NCBI GenBank assembly: GCA_903813345.2
Contig: CAIIXF020000002.1
Location: 594,001-658,000 of the forward strand
Reading direction: 5' to 3'
Origin: Owenia fusiformis
Lineage: Eukaryota > Annelida > Polychaeta > Sabellida > Oweniidae
Length of the DNA: 64,000 nucleotides
The first letter of the stretch is position 1. Each line of letters starts with the position of its first letter. The position numbers were made by a program, and so were the translations under genes. Under the pieces are notes generated by a model. That model saw only the letters and a program-made list of their open reading frames with translations, was not told the origin of the DNA and searched no databases. Of the stretch, positions 1-10,321 are shown piece after piece.

Positions 1-2707
1 CTATGACTAATGTCTTTCCGGGTCTGTATTCAGCGATACAATTAAACCTCATGAGACGAATTAGCATTCTCTGGCATCGCACCGGTGTTTGATCAAGATC
101 CTTTTGATTTATAATTGGCACCAGAGGTTTGTGATCAGTCACATATACAAATGATTCTAGTCCGACCAAATACTGACTGAATTTTTCCATTGACCACACC
201 CCTGCCAAAAGTTCCTTTTCAATTTGAGCATAGCGGCGTTCGGCATCAGTTAATGAACGAGAACAGTAATGAACAGGAAACCAATCTGTTCCATGCTGTT
301 GCTCTAAGACACCGCCTAACCCGTAACAGCTACTGTCAGCACTAACACGCGATGGCTTATTGATGTCGTAGTATTTTAGAACAGGCTTACTACTTACCTT
401 CTGTTTCACTGTTTCAAAGGCATCCATTTGTGCTTTTCCCCAAGTCCAAATTGTGTCTTTTCTCAAAAGTTCATTCAATGGGTGAAGCATTGTAGATAAG
501 TTTGGTATAAACCTACCTATCCAATTTATCATGCCTAAGAATCGTCGTAATTCTTCAACATTTTCAGGAATTTCCATTTCCACTATCGCAGCGACTTTGG
601 CTGGGTCTGGCGAGACTCCATTAGCGCTAATTTTATGCCCTAAAAATACGAGCTCAGGCTTCCGGTAATGACACTTCGCCTTGTTGAGAACTAGACCGGA
701 CTGTTTGATTTTCTGTAAGACTTGTTTGAGATTTTTATCATGATCTTCTACATTCTTACCATGAACGATAATATCATCCATGAATACTGCTACTCCAGGA
801 CAATTTTGCAAAATGCGCGACATTTCTCTTTGAAAGATTTCTGGAGCAAGCGATATGCCTTGTGGCATCTTCTTGTATACGTAACGACCGAAGGGTGTTA
901 TAAACGTTGTAAAACGCTGACTTACCTCGCTAAGTGGCACTTGATGAAAACCTCCTGTGGCGTCGAGGGTGGAAAAGACAGAACTTCCCGAAAGTTTCTG
1001 TAATATACAGTCAATGGTTGGTAGGACAAATCTCTCGCGCTTAACTGATTTATTAAGTTTTCTAAAGTCAACCGTCACGCGAATTTTTCCTGATTTTGAG
1101 ACTACCGGGACCATGGGTGAACACCACTCAGTAGGCTCAGTTATCTTGGCAATAATACCATTGGATTCCATTGATTCGAGTTTTTCTTGTAATGGTTTCA
1201 TTATAGGAAATGGAACGCGCCTCGGTACCACAACAGCATATGGTTCAGCATCTTGCTTCAACTCAATTTTGACAGGCTCACATTTCATTGTACCCACTTC
1301 CCCATACAATTCATTATCATTTATGGGGTCTTTTAAATGACCTGGCATTTCAGAAGTATTGTTACTAGGGGGCATTGGAATTTTATTTCTATGGTTACCA
1401 GGATCAGAACCAATTTTACCTGCCTCGCTCTGAGAGGTCTGAGTTACAACATGTACATTTTTAGTAACTAGATTCAACATTTTAGCAGATCTGCGACATA
1501 ATAAGTTATCACACTTTGGCCCATTTAATACAAATATTCTCATTGAGAATTTGGTACCATCAAGATTGCTATTTGTTATAAAATAACCTCTTGTATCTAT
1601 TACCCCACCTACTGACTTCAGTGGAGGACCATCATGCCTTTGTAACCTAGGTTTTGGTGTAAGGCATTCATATGCTTTGTTACTCATAACATTTACATCA
1701 GCGCCTGTGTCGATCTTGAAACTCATCAATTTACCACAAATGGGTAAGGTCACACGCCATGGTGGCTCTGTGTGCCTATCTACAATCAGTGACTTGGCAG
1801 AATCAACCAAATGCACAAGCTCACCTACATGAAACTCAGTAGTGTCAAGATCGGCTTCAGCACATTCATCATAACATTCATGTACAACTCTTTTATCAAC
1901 AGATTTCTTATTTGATTTACACACACTTGAGAAATGATTTAATTTCTTGCAATTATGACAGGTTTTTCCTTTAGCAGGGCATTTATCATTTCTGTGAATG
2001 TAGCCACATCTGTCACACTTGTGTTTGTCTGCTTTGTGTTGTGCCTGGTCTTGTTTTCTGTAGTTTTGTCGTGTAGCTCTCTGTTGCGGGGGTCGCTTAC
2101 GAACAAAATCAACGTTACTTGTATCAGTAGGTCTCCCTTCAGCTTGAGACTGTGATATTATAAGTTCATGACTACGAACTAGTTCAATAGTTTTCTCTAG
2201 AGTGAGATCACACGTCATGGCAAGTGTCTGGACTCGCTCTGACAAGTCTCTGTCTTTGATGGAAACGATGATCTTATCGCGAATCATTTCGTTTCTGTCA
2301 ACGAATGAACAATGTTGACTCAGTTTATACAAATCTCGGATATATTCCTCCATTGTTTCTGACTCTCCCAGTTGTCTAAGGTTGAAGACCCTTCGTTCAT
2401 GAATAATGTTTATCTTTGGCACAAAATAGTTATCAAATTTGCCCAAAACGGCATCAAAATTGTACCTGTTGTCTGGCGGATCAAGTATTTGGCCATCTTC
2501 AGCAACTGGTAAGGGCTCAAACGTAAACTGTTTGTATATGTCCTCTGCGGATTGGCCCATAATATATATAAGTTGACTGACTTGTGTAATATCATCCTCT
2601 TTGTTAAGTTTTGTAGCTAGCCTAAACCTCAGGAACCTTTCTCTCCAAGCAATCCACTCATTGGGTTTATCAAAGTTAAAAGGGTTTGGAGGCTGTATCT
2701 TGGCCAT
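1..2707 (-). CDS. Ty3/Gypsy gag-pol polyprotein, truncated by window edge
   Basis: One frame stays open from the ATG at 2707 to the window start (about 902 codons), so the C-terminal end (rest of RNase H, integrase) lies outside. Seen in order: a gag-like N-terminus (MAKIQPPNPFNFDKPNEW); two zinc knuckles near residues 230-262 (CX2CX3HX4C then CX2CX4HX4C); an aspartic protease motif FKIDTGADVNVM with DTG at about residue 333; reverse transcriptase with MPQGISLAPEIFQ and the catalytic FMDD near residue 643; and an RNase H start with a D-S-S context near residue 791. Gag and pol are fused without a frameshift. I checked that DTG, FMDD and the RNase H Asp lie in the same frame as the start. The element appears recently active because no stop interrupts it. 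Family assignment to Ty3/Gypsy rests on the RT motifs and on the neighbouring primer site and LTR. Confidence 0.9.
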   Translation of the reverse strand, partial: MAKIQPPNPFNFDKPNEWIAWRERFLRFRLATKLNKEDDITQVSQLIYIMGQSAEDIYKQFTFEPLPVAEDGQILDPPDNRYNFDAVLGKFDNYFVPKINIIHERRVFNLRQLGESETMEEYIRDLYKLSQHCSFVDRNEMIRDKIIVSIKDRDLSERVQTLAMTCDLTLEKTIELVRSHELIISQSQAEGRPTDTSNVDFVRKRPPQQRATRQNYRKQDQAQHKADKHKCDRCGYIHRNDKCPAKGKTCHNCKKLNHFSSVCKSNKKSVDKRVVHECYDECAEADLDTTEFHVGELVHLVDSAKSLIVDRHTEPPWRVTLPICGKLMSFKIDTGADVNVMSNKAYECLTPKPRLQRHDGPPLKSVGGVIDTRGYFITNSNLDGTKFSMRIFVLNGPKCDNLLCRRSAKMLNLVTKNVHVVTQTSQSEAGKIGSDPGNHRNKIPMPPSNNTSEMPGHLKDPINDNELYGEVGTMKCEPVKIELKQDAEPYAVVVPRRVPFPIMKPLQEKLESMESNGIIAKITEPTEWCSPMVPVVSKSGKIRVTVDFRKLNKSVKRERFVLPTIDCILQKLSGSSVFSTLDATGGFHQVPLSEVSQRFTTFITPFGRYVYKKMPQGISLAPEIFQREMSRILQNCPGVAVFMDDIIVHGKNVEDHDKNLKQVLQKIKQSGLVLNKAKCHYRKPELVFLGHKISANGVSPDPAKVAAIVEMEIPENVEELRRFLGMINWIGRFIPNLSTMLHPLNELLRKDTIWTWGKAQMDAFETVKQKVSSKPVLKYYDINKPSRVSADSSCYGLGGVLEQQHGTDWFPVHYCSRSLTDAERRYAQIEKELLAGVWSMEKFSQYLVGLESFVYVTDHKPLVPIINQKDLDQTPVRCQRMLIRLMRFNCIAEYRPGKTLVI

Positions 2708-3052
2708 TATAATAATCCAAAGATGACAATATAATCACGATAGTTAATACACAAGAGTAGAAGTACAGTTCACAAGTTTAAATATCAGTTGGACTCAAAT
2801 TCTTACTGTAGTACAGCAGCAATGACGCAATCCATGGCATTTGCATATCTCCGCGAAGCAATGGCGTAATCCGTGTCGTGTGCACGAAGCAATGATGTAA
2901 TCCGTGTCGTGCGCAAAAATGTCATGCTCGAAATTTGCACAAAATTTCACCGGCAATCAAAGTTAAACACCAAAAATACCTCTAATCTGGTCACTTTCAG
3001 ACAAGTTTTACATGTCCTACTTTTTCTCTGTGGTTTTATATCCCCGTAGGCT

Positions 3053-3073
3053 CGCATCCAACGTTTGACACCA
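3053..3073 (-). promoter_or_regulatory. Primer-binding site of the Gypsy element
   Basis: On the minus strand TGGTGTCAAACGTTGG follows directly after the LTR end (...AGAACA). TGG pairs with the CCA end of a tRNA. TGGTGTC resembles primer sites complementary to tRNA-Leu used by some invertebrate Gypsy elements; the tRNA identity is inference. About 345 bp of untranslated leader separates it from the gag start. Confidence 0.6.
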
Positions 3074-3420
3074 TGTTCTATTATGTTATATTTCGAATAA
3101 CACTAAGAGATATATTGGCTGACTTTGTCCAGTTTATTTCAATATGGCGTAAGCCCCGATCATGACGTAATACAAAATAATTATGGCTTGCCAGCCCAAC
3201 AATACAATCAGACAATTACATGACAGACAATTTACATTTTTTGGCCGCAAACGTCAGAATTTGAGTGACTAGTAATTTGGTTGAATTAATTCGCCATAGA
3301 TAGACAGTCAAACTTTTATTATATAATACTGGTATATTGAGTTAACCATGTATGTATATCATGATATAGTTAATAAGTGTTTTGTTTTGTCATTGTTTAA
3401 TTTGTATAATAAACGTGACA
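3074..3420 (-). mobile_element. 5' LTR of the Gypsy element (outer border tentative)
   Basis: The inner border is firm: the minus strand ends ...GAACA directly before the primer-binding site. The outer border is a guess at TGTCACG (3,420), the first plausible TG start. A minus-strand AATAAA lies near 3,135 about 60 bp before the LTR end, and a TATA-like TATATAATAAAAG lies near 3,315, giving a promoter to polyadenylation-signal order as expected in an LTR. The matching 3' LTR is outside the window, so the length cannot be verified. Confidence 0.5.
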
Positions 3421-3631
3421 TTTACCCCAGAACTTGTATTAGTTTACTTAGTTCTTTAGTCCCTTAATTAAGGAAAAGTATGTTAGTTATCCTTGAAGAA
3501 AGGGTTGATCTATTTGCGTTTTGTTGCAAATTTATTCCCGTGGCATTTCTGCTGATACCCACCGCCTTCTTGGCTGGGATTCAGCACTAAGTGGCAATAT
3601 AAGGTAAGTAGTAAGGGTTTGCGTAATAAAA
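3421..3631. other. Non-coding stretch left of a foldback
   Basis: No open frame of note. It contains a short copy (about 3,583-3,608) of the CACTAAGTGGCA..TAAGGTAAGTA motif that recurs at the arms of the adjacent foldback. Confidence 0.4.
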
Positions 3632-3933
3632 TCTAAAAATTTAAAGTAATTTTAGTTTTTATTAGTAAACCATACTTACCTAATATGCCACTATTATAAT
3701 CCCCCCCCTCCTCCGCTGAATCAGCAGTTTTCTGTTAAGATGTATAAGCGGAATAATTGACAAGGAGCATTCTGGGATATTACAAGTGTTGGGGGTAACA
3801 CTGAACGAAATGCGCTCGAAATTCCCGGGAATTTGGCCATAGATAGATTAGATGGTGAATGTTAGCACTAAGTGGCATATTAGGTAAGTATGGTTTACTA
3901 ATAAAAACTAAAATTACTTTAAATTTTTAGAAT
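3632..3933. repeat. Foldback (inverted repeat) element
   Basis: Arms of about 62 bp at 3,632-3,692 and 3,872-3,933 are near-perfect reverse complements (left AAACCATACTTACCTAATA, right TATTAGGTAAGTATGGTTT). The loop is about 180 bp and contains a run of Cs. Could be a MITE-like element; target-site duplications were not resolved. Confidence 0.6.
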
Positions 3934-4684
3934 TTAGGAAGTAATTAAGGGAGTTTGACTCAAATATGATGGAATAAAACAACAAAATAAATATCTAAGG
4001 TTATATAAATCAAAGTCTTTTAATGCACACTAAAACTATTTAATACAAAGATGTGTTCACAAACGTACAATAAGACAATACCAGCCATTTAATACACATG
4101 TACTCTGAGACATATAAACAATAAGACAATGAATCAATGCAATATGAACAATCAATCAATTAATAACTCACCAATACGTCAGTGCACTAACGGGTTCAGT
4201 GTAATATATCCTATTTCTAAATGTACTCTATGTATCCTAAACTATCCTAACCTATGAGTCTGCTGATTAGCAAGAGAGAGGCGGAAACGCGAAAACCGGC
4301 GGGCGCAAGACTGACGTTTCTGAGGGTGGGGAAACTTATATACTTCCCCAGAGACAAAGCAAGGGGCAGGGATACTCCCAAAACAGAAATATCAGTCTTG
4401 CCCATTGGTCAATGACACGTGGCTAGCATGTCAAAATATTATTTATGACCTAAAGACTGACGGTGGTGTCCATAGCAATTAAGCATTACAAATTAAACAT
4501 ATATGATTGGTGTAAAATGGAAATATAAGTGTGCCACTGACTAAAAGCCACTGGCCTCTGTACGAATAAGAACTGGAACTAAATACACAATGGTGATTGG
4601 TTGACAATGGTACAATACTGTTTATAAAATATGAATGAGTAGAAGACTTGAAAATATTACATATAAGGACCCAAGTCCGTCACA
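3934..4684 (-). other. Promoter-like region, no gene seen
   Basis: No coding region supported. On the minus strand a CCAAT (4,404-4,408) lies about 60 bp upstream of TATATAAG (4,335-4,342), followed by a GC-richer leader with pyrimidine tracts. The organisation resembles the two promoter-like regions at 45.5 and 52.7 kb. It could be a retroelement terminal region. Confidence 0.35.
4335..4342 (-). promoter_or_regulatory. TATA box candidate
   Basis: TATATAAG on the minus strand in GGAAGTATATAAGTTTCCCC, with CCAAT about 60 bp upstream. No downstream gene was identified. Confidence 0.35.
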
Positions 4685-4884
4685 ATATCAATGATATGGG
4701 CAATAACCTATCATTCACAGCCAGTCTTAAGCTATTTGCAGGCGACAGCCTTTTATTCATGACAGTCAAAAGCAAGCAAGATATATTAACACTACAGGAG
4801 AATCTTTATAAACTGGTCTCCTTGGTATCAACATGGCAAACGAAATTCCATCCATCATAATTATCACAAAGGTAAATCCCCTAT
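4685..4884 (+). pseudogene. LINE reverse transcriptase fragment (copy A)
   Basis: Translates as part of a CR1/jockey-like RT: INDMGNNLSF, then LKLFAGDSLLFM, then DILTLQENLYKLVS. In copy B (55,620-55,829) the catalytic box reads FADD; here it is FAGD, so the active-site Asp is lost. Homology to B begins abruptly at about 4,685 inside the LINE. The right edge is interrupted at 4,884 by the foldback element, and the LINE resumes at 8,347. Confidence 0.8.
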
Positions 4885-4904
4885 CCCAGATAGCACAACT
4901 CTGA

Positions 4905-5218
4905 TGGGCCAACGTTGGCCCAACAATTACGTATCTGTTGGTCCAACGTTGGCTGACGTGGTTGGCCCACCGTCGCTATGTCCATTGGCCCAACGTTGGC
5001 CCATCGAAGGAAAATATGGTTGGTCCAACGTTGGCTGACGTGGTTGGGCCACCGTCGCTATTTCCATTGGCCCAACGTTGGCCCACCGAAAGAAAATATG
5101 GTTGGCCCAACGTTGGTCCATTGTTGGCCCGACATGATTTCAAGCTACGTTGGCCCATAGTTGGCCCACTGGTGGTAAGAAGACTGGTTAGCCCATCGTT
5201 GGCCCACCGTTGACACAA
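4905..5218. repeat. Left block of TTGGCCCAACGTTGGCCCA repeats
   Basis: About ten close copies of the palindromic core CCAACGTTGG embedded in TTGGCCCA/TGGGCCAA. Because units are palindromic, several frames on both strands are open without being genes. Confidence 0.8.
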
Positions 5219-5239
5219 ATTTACTTTTTTTGTACAGCC

Positions 5240-5450
5240 ATTGTTGGCTCCCTGGTATTCAGGCCTCTTAGACTTCCAACAACGCGAACATCAGTTCTGA
5301 TACCGCAAACTACGTTCCTTGCACTCGAACCACGAATCTTATATCGCGAACGTGAAATCTTATGTCGCGCACCACCATTTCCTTGTTCCCGAACATATTT
5401 CTTGTACCTCGCACAGAGATCCGTTACCGCGAACAATTTGTACATAATAC
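5240..5450 (+). repeat. Inner inverted arm, left
   Basis: Reverse complement of 6,955-7,165; shared segments include AACATCAGTTCTGATACCGC and the GAACGTGAAATCTTATGTCG region. Characteristic CGAA/TCGCG motifs every 20-25 bp give it a periodic look. Confidence 0.7.
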
Positions 5451-5756
5451 ATCCGGGTGTTTGGGATTCCAAGTTACATGTATATACCATGCAACGGAGT
5501 GAAACAAGGAAACGAAATTCAGTTTCTCCTCCGCTTTCGCCGGACTTTCGTTCCTATGAAAAGCATGCACTTGCATGTTAGATGTCCCATTCGTCACTGT
5601 ATTTTGAAATGTAATCTTAAGATTTACATCCATGCCCCGAGTTGGCAGGGCTTTAAATGATGTGTAAAAGGAAAGCACTGCGTCCCACAGTCATTCATTT
5701 TTGGGATCAGAGAGTATCTGCGCACGGTGTGGTGAAATAGGAGATGTCATTTGTAA

Positions 5757-5900
5757 AAGCGATATTTTTTTCCTTTTTATGACCGCCATTTTTTCAGACA
5801 AGTTTCTAAAATTTTAAAGATTGTATCATTTAGAGCAATATATTGGGCACATTTCTGAAAAATTCAAAAGACTCTGTTCATGGACCTTTCCTATGCTCCT
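5757..5900 (+). repeat. Interspersed repeat shared with intron 6 of the SDR genes
   Basis: TTTTTATGACC...AAAGATTGTATCA..TTAGAGCA..ATATTGGGCACA matches 13,972-14,100 and 62,607-62,735 (same strand) and, reversed, about 61,440-61,565. It is a short interspersed family without coding content. Confidence 0.6.
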
Positions 5901-6954
5901 ACTTAAAGCTATTTACAGTGACCTTTTCAGAGGACTGAAAAAGTTATTTCATCATGTCTAGAGTCATTCTGACCATGGTCAGTGTGATCCTGGCCACACT
6001 GCATCATGCGACCTTTAACTACAAGGTTTACTTTTATACAGTACACCTACATTGTAGTAATCAGTTATGGCTGTATTCTGTGTAGATGCACTGGCTCGCC
6101 CCTCCCTCTGAGATGGGCCCAGAAAAAAGGGTCCGACATTTTAGCGCTCCACATGTCTTGGGTCAGATATCGTCCTGGTTGCTGAAGTCAGGAATTTTTT
6201 GGGAACATGGGGCAAAACGGCCCTCATAATAGTTTGATCCGTGCAGAGGTTTTTCTAATCTGTCAATTATCGCGAACTTTCATGTTCCATCTTATGAAGG
6301 GATTATATTTCACATTTTCTGTAATTTTTCAGAGTGTTCGAAAATAATGTTGAGAGTAGGGCAAAATGGCCCATGGGTGGGGCAGAACAGCCCACAATGA
6401 AAGCTTCGGTTTTAAAACCAAGATTAATTAACTACAGGACTCGTCAACACACATTTATTTCAGACGGTCAAAGATTAGACAGATAAAGTATTCTTAGCCC
6501 TTACCCTAAAATTACGATTTAGTAGTCATTTGATATATGTTTTGAAACAAAAACCAAGTGTTAAAATCTTAATCAGGATGATAGATTGTTATTTTCCTGT
6601 ATGTAAACAGTTAATCCCACAAGCCGTAATGGGGGAGGGGGCAACAGTTAAGTTAAGTTTTCATCTAAAACGTTGACAGGCAAAGGGTAGCATCTTCAAA
6701 TTATCAGTAGCTGGAGCGACAGACATAGCACATCAAGTATTCTATAAAATCAGGCTAGGAATATTGTACATAGGGTAACTCATTTCTTTCACTGAAAATG
6801 TCAATGCGCGTGATTGCAAGGTAGTCCCAATATCTTGTGTTTCCTAGAGCTTGAAAATACTGTTACCGTCAATGATTTGATATTCATTCACATGTATGAA
6901 AAACTGGGAAAATATTTCTTCCGCATTCCACATGAAAACACCTCTTTGGAATTG

Positions 6955-7165
6955 CGTGGTTCGCGGTAACGGATCTTTGTGCGCGGTACAAGAAATATGT
7001 TCGGAAACAAGGAAATGGTGGTGCGCGACATAAGATTTCACGTTCGCGATATGAGATTCGTGGTTCGAGTGCAAGGAACGTAGTTCGCGGTATCAGAACT
7101 GATGTTCGCGTTGTTGGAAGTCTAGGAGGCCTGGTATTAGCAGCAGCCGACAACGGGCCGCAAAC
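6955..7165 (-). repeat. Inner inverted arm, right
   Basis: Partner of 5,240-5,450. Part of it plus its edge (7,077-7,200) is repeated directly at 7,911-8,036, showing an internal duplication within the right flank. Confidence 0.7.
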
Positions 7166-7499
7166 CAGCTACAATTGCCAACTGCAACCATGCCACCCAA
7201 GGGTCACCAGTTGTGACGTTGGACCGACATCTTTATGATATCTGGGCATTAAGTACTGTTACTGTAAATGTGTTCACATATACTATCCGTTCTACATCAA
7301 TAAAATATGGTGGCTTATTTTTCCATACTAAATATATTTGGTAGCCTTATAAGTGGTTTCAACTGTATTACAAGGCGAAAATCCATATTTCTGAGGTAAA
7401 CAACATTATCAGATAATTTTGAAAGAAAATATTTCATAAAATTTACCTTAATTTTTTTTAATGACTGCTGGTATGTTTTTCTTCTATTTTAGGCAAAGT

Positions 7500-8340
7500 A
7501 TTTGCACTTATATCTGGATAGGTGGCTTCCTGGTATTAGCGGCAGCCAACGACGGGCCAACGTTGGCCCAACTGCAATTTGCCAACTGCAATTTTGCACT
7601 GATTTATCGATAGGTGGCTCCCTGGTATTAGCGGCAGCCAACGACGGGCCAATGTTGGCCCAACTACAATTTGCCAACTGCAATTTTGATCCTGCGGTAT
7701 TAGCGACAGCCAACGACGGGCCAACGTTGGCCCAACTAGAATTTGCCAACTGCAATTTTGATCCTGCGGTATTAGCGGCAGCCAACGACGGGCCAACGTT
7801 GGCCCAATTACAACTTGCCAACTGCAATTTTGCACTGATTTATCGATAGGTGGCTCCCTGGTATTAGCGGCTGCCAACGACGGGCCAACGTTGGCCCAAC
7901 TACAATTTGCAACGTAGTTCGCGGTATCAGAACTGATGTTCGCGTTGTTGGAAGTCTAGGAGGCCTGGTATTAGCAGCAGCCGACAACGGGCCGCAAACC
8001 AGCTACAATTGCCAACTGCAACCATGCCACCCAATAGAATTTGCCAACTGCAATTTTGATCCTGATATTAGCGGCAGCCAACGACGGGCCAACGTTGGCC
8101 CAATTACAACTTGCCAACTGCAATTTTGCACTGATTTATCGATAGGTGGCTCCCTGGTATTAGCGGCTGCCAACGACGGGCCAACGTTGGCCCAACTACA
8201 ATTTGCCAACTGCAATTTTGATCCTGCGGGATTAGCGGCAGCCAACAACGGGCCAACGTTGGCCCAACTACAATTTGCCAACTGCGATCATGCCAACCAA
8301 TGGCCACCAATAGCGACGTTGGCCCGACGTCTCTGTGCTA
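7500..8340. repeat. Right block of tandem palindromic units (about 90 bp)
   Basis: Units of GTATTAGCGGCAGCCAACGA, then GGGCCAACGTTGGCCCAACT, then a segment with CAATTTGCCAACTGCAATTT, repeated about seven times with variants. Open frames here on both strands are by-products of the repeat. Confidence 0.75.
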
Positions 8341-8348
8341 TCTGGGAT

Positions 8349-8545
8349 CATTCACAATTACACAATGCTAGTGGAAAACCTTAAGTCGGTAACACACATC
8401 CCATACCTAGGTATTTACATCACAAATAACTTACGCTAGACTACACATATTCAAACTATTGTATCAGAAGCCAATAAGGTGCTTGGATTTCTCAGGCACA
8501 ACCTTCATCAATGACCTTAAAAGTGAAGGCTCGGGCGTATAACAC
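8349..8545 (+). pseudogene. LINE RT continuation (copy A)
   Basis: Translates with interruptions as THIPYLGIYITNNLR..THIQTIVSEANKVLGFLRHNL..VKARAYN, the thumb-like part of CR1/jockey-type RTs (YLG...HI...A...LGFLRRN...K..AY). A stop follows NNLR. It is broken at 8,545 by a CCCAGTCACA-ended element; coding resumes after 9,158 as LLVRPNLEYASSAWDPY. Confidence 0.75.
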
Positions 8546-9158
8546 CCCAGTCACATTTGTCGTACGGCGGCCGTAAGTCGATTTCAGATCAATTAAATCA
8601 GTGAATTTCTGCGGCGAGCCCGCCTTGCAGTCTCCGTGCGGCGTATCCAGTTTTTTACAGGCCGCAGGGAGGGCGTAGAAATAATAACTCTAACTTATAA
8701 TATTTGTTCATTTCTGAAGTCCCCGTTGCTAGACCACAGAACAGTCCCACGGTGGCCGCACGTTGACTTGCGCATGCCGTAGTGTTTTGATGCGTCATAT
8801 ACATTTGGAAACAGTTTGCTGTCTTATGTTTGCTCTGAACACAGCGTAATAGGTATGCTGTTTGACGTATTACCATAGCAACCTATACTACAAAAGATTA
8901 AGTTACTAATGGTCAATGTAACATTCAGCACTTTCTATTTGATACTATAAACTAGCACTGTAAATGACATTTATGAATTGCACTTCTGTAAAAATAAACA
9001 GTAACGTTTATCGATAGAAATTCAAAATTCGCCATGCGGCTGCCGCAGGAAATGTTACTGTAAAAGTATCCGACTGCAGAAATTCCACGGAGAGCATAGA
9101 AATGTTACTGGCCGCAGAAATGACAGACCGCACGGTCATCGTAGGAAATGTGACTGGG
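8546..9158. mobile_element. Short TIR element inside the LINE (copy A)
   Basis: Begins CCCAGTCACATTTGTCGTACG and ends ..GTAGGAAATGTGACTGGG: inverted ends of 13 perfect bases followed by longer imperfect complementarity rich in CTGCGGCC/GGCCGCAG. It splits the LINE reading frame between AYN and LLVRPNLEY, proving insertion. The orthologous copy in B is 56,029-56,650. No coding capacity; a MITE-like non-autonomous element. Confidence 0.75.
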
Positions 9159-9238
9159 ATCGATGTTAGTTACTAGTTCGGCCTAATTTAGAGTATGCCA
9201 GTTCGGCATGGGATCCATACCGACAAAAAGATATTGAT

Positions 9239-9643
9239 ATGTTGGAACAGGTACAAAAAAGAGCAGCCAGGTTTGTAACCAAATGTCACTCAAGGGAACC
9301 AGGCTGCGTCACCAAAGCTCTTCAAGACCTACAGTGGGAGCCACTGAAGGAGCGTCGAGAGGCTGCTAGAGTTTTCCTTTTCTACAAAGGAAAGCAGAAC
9401 CTAGCAGCCATCGACGTGCCTCCATACTTCCGCCAACAGATCAATGCCAACACTAGGTTTTATCATCCTCCTAAGTTCATACAACCATCAACTAGAACGG
9501 ATGCATACAAATTTAGCTATTTCTTTAGGACAATAGCTAAATGGAACACTCTACCTGGTGACATCTTAGACTGTCACAGTCTAAGTAATTTTAAATCAAC
9601 ATACTATAGACTACTATATGCCTATGTCAATAACTGCAACTAA
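9239..9643 (+). pseudogene. LINE RT C-terminal domain, first tandem unit
   Basis: A 134-codon open segment beginning LEQVQKRAARFVTKCHS and including LQDLQWEPLKERREAARVFL, then the YFFRTIAKWNTLPGDI region. This E-x-VQKRAARF...L-W..L..RR...WN.LP pattern is typical of the C-terminus of CR1/jockey-type non-LTR polymerases. The frame is open upstream through LVRPNLEYASSAWDPYRQKD, so the listed ATG is only an internal Met. The original ORF is broken by the upstream insertions. Confidence 0.8.
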
Positions 9644-9897
9644 ATAGGTGTGTTTTTAATATATGTTTATCGATAGAAATTCAAAATTCGCCATGCGGCT
9701 GCCGCAGGAAATGTTACTGTAAAAGTATCCGACTGCAGAAATTCCACGGAGAGCATAGAAATGTTACTGGCCGCAGAAATGACAGACCGCACGGTCATCG
9801 TAGGAAATGTGACTGGGATCGATGTTAGTTACTAGTTCGGCCTAATTTAGAGTATGCCAGTTCGGCATGGGATCCATACCGACAAAAAGATATTGAT

Positions 9898-10302
9898 ATG
9901 TTGGAACAGGTACAAAAAAGAGCAGCCAGGTTTGTAACCAAATGTCACTCAAGGGAACCAGGCTGCGTCACCAAAGCTCTTCAAGACCTACAGTGGGAGC
10001 CACTGAAGGAGCGTCGAGAGGCTGCTAGAGTTTTCCTTTTCTACAAAGGAAAGCAGAACCTAGCAGCCATCGACGTGCCTCCATACTTCCGCCAACAGAT
10101 CAATGCCAACACTAGGTTTTATCATCCTCCTAAGTTCATACAACCATCAACTAGAACGGATGCATACAAATTTAGCTATTTCTTTAGGACAATAGCTAAA
10201 TGGAACACTCTACCTGGTGACATCTTAGACTGTGACAGTCTAAGTAATTTTAAATCAACATACTATAGACTAGTATATGCCTATGTCAATAACTGCAACT
10301 AA
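9898..10302 (+). pseudogene. LINE RT C-terminal domain, second tandem unit
   Basis: Same domain as the first unit. It shares DILDCDSL with copy B, where the first unit has DILDCHSL, so the first unit carries the derived change. The 3' part runs into the LINE tail (AATAGATCTATG...), so this unit retains the native 3' context. Confidence 0.8.
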
Positions 10303-10321
10303 ATAGGTGTGTTTTTAATAT

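Larger units (their letters stand above)
4885..8346. mobile_element. 3.46-kb foldback DNA element inserted in the LINE
   Basis: Ends are inverted: CCCAGATAGCACA at 4,885 and TGTGCTATCTGGG ending at 8,346. The LINE copy B holds the uninterrupted site (CCCCTATCATTC, 55,825-55,836), which fixes the boundaries and shows an AT target duplication (4,883-4,884 and 8,347-8,348). Inside, both flanks are packed with the palindrome GGCCAACGTTGGCC. A second pair of inverted arms lies at about 5,240-5,450 and 6,955-7,165. No transposase was seen, so it is non-autonomous. A 2-bp AT duplication is reported for ISL2EU-type elements; that assignment is inference. Confidence 0.85.
9006..10321 (+). repeat. 659-bp tandem duplication of the LINE 3' part
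   Basis: GTTTATCGATAGAAATTC starts at 9,006 and again at 9,665, a period of 659 bp. Each unit holds the right end of the TIR element plus the LINE C-terminal ORF. Copy B carries the segment once (from 56,498), so the duplication arose only on the A copy. The two units are almost identical. Confidence 0.9.

Noticed and set aside
4938-5218. Overlapping open frames on both strands
   Set aside because: They follow from the palindromic GGCCAACGTTGGCC repeats; composition is that of the repeat in every frame.
7489-8310. Long frames with a repeated ANTREPPIDK-type motif
   Set aside because: Product of tandem palindromic units, open on both strands; no independent coding signal.
8655-8876. Conserved 73-codon minus-strand frame (also at 56,165)
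   Set aside because: Lies inside the CCCAGTCACA element; conservation is explained by the segmental duplication, and no domain is visible.
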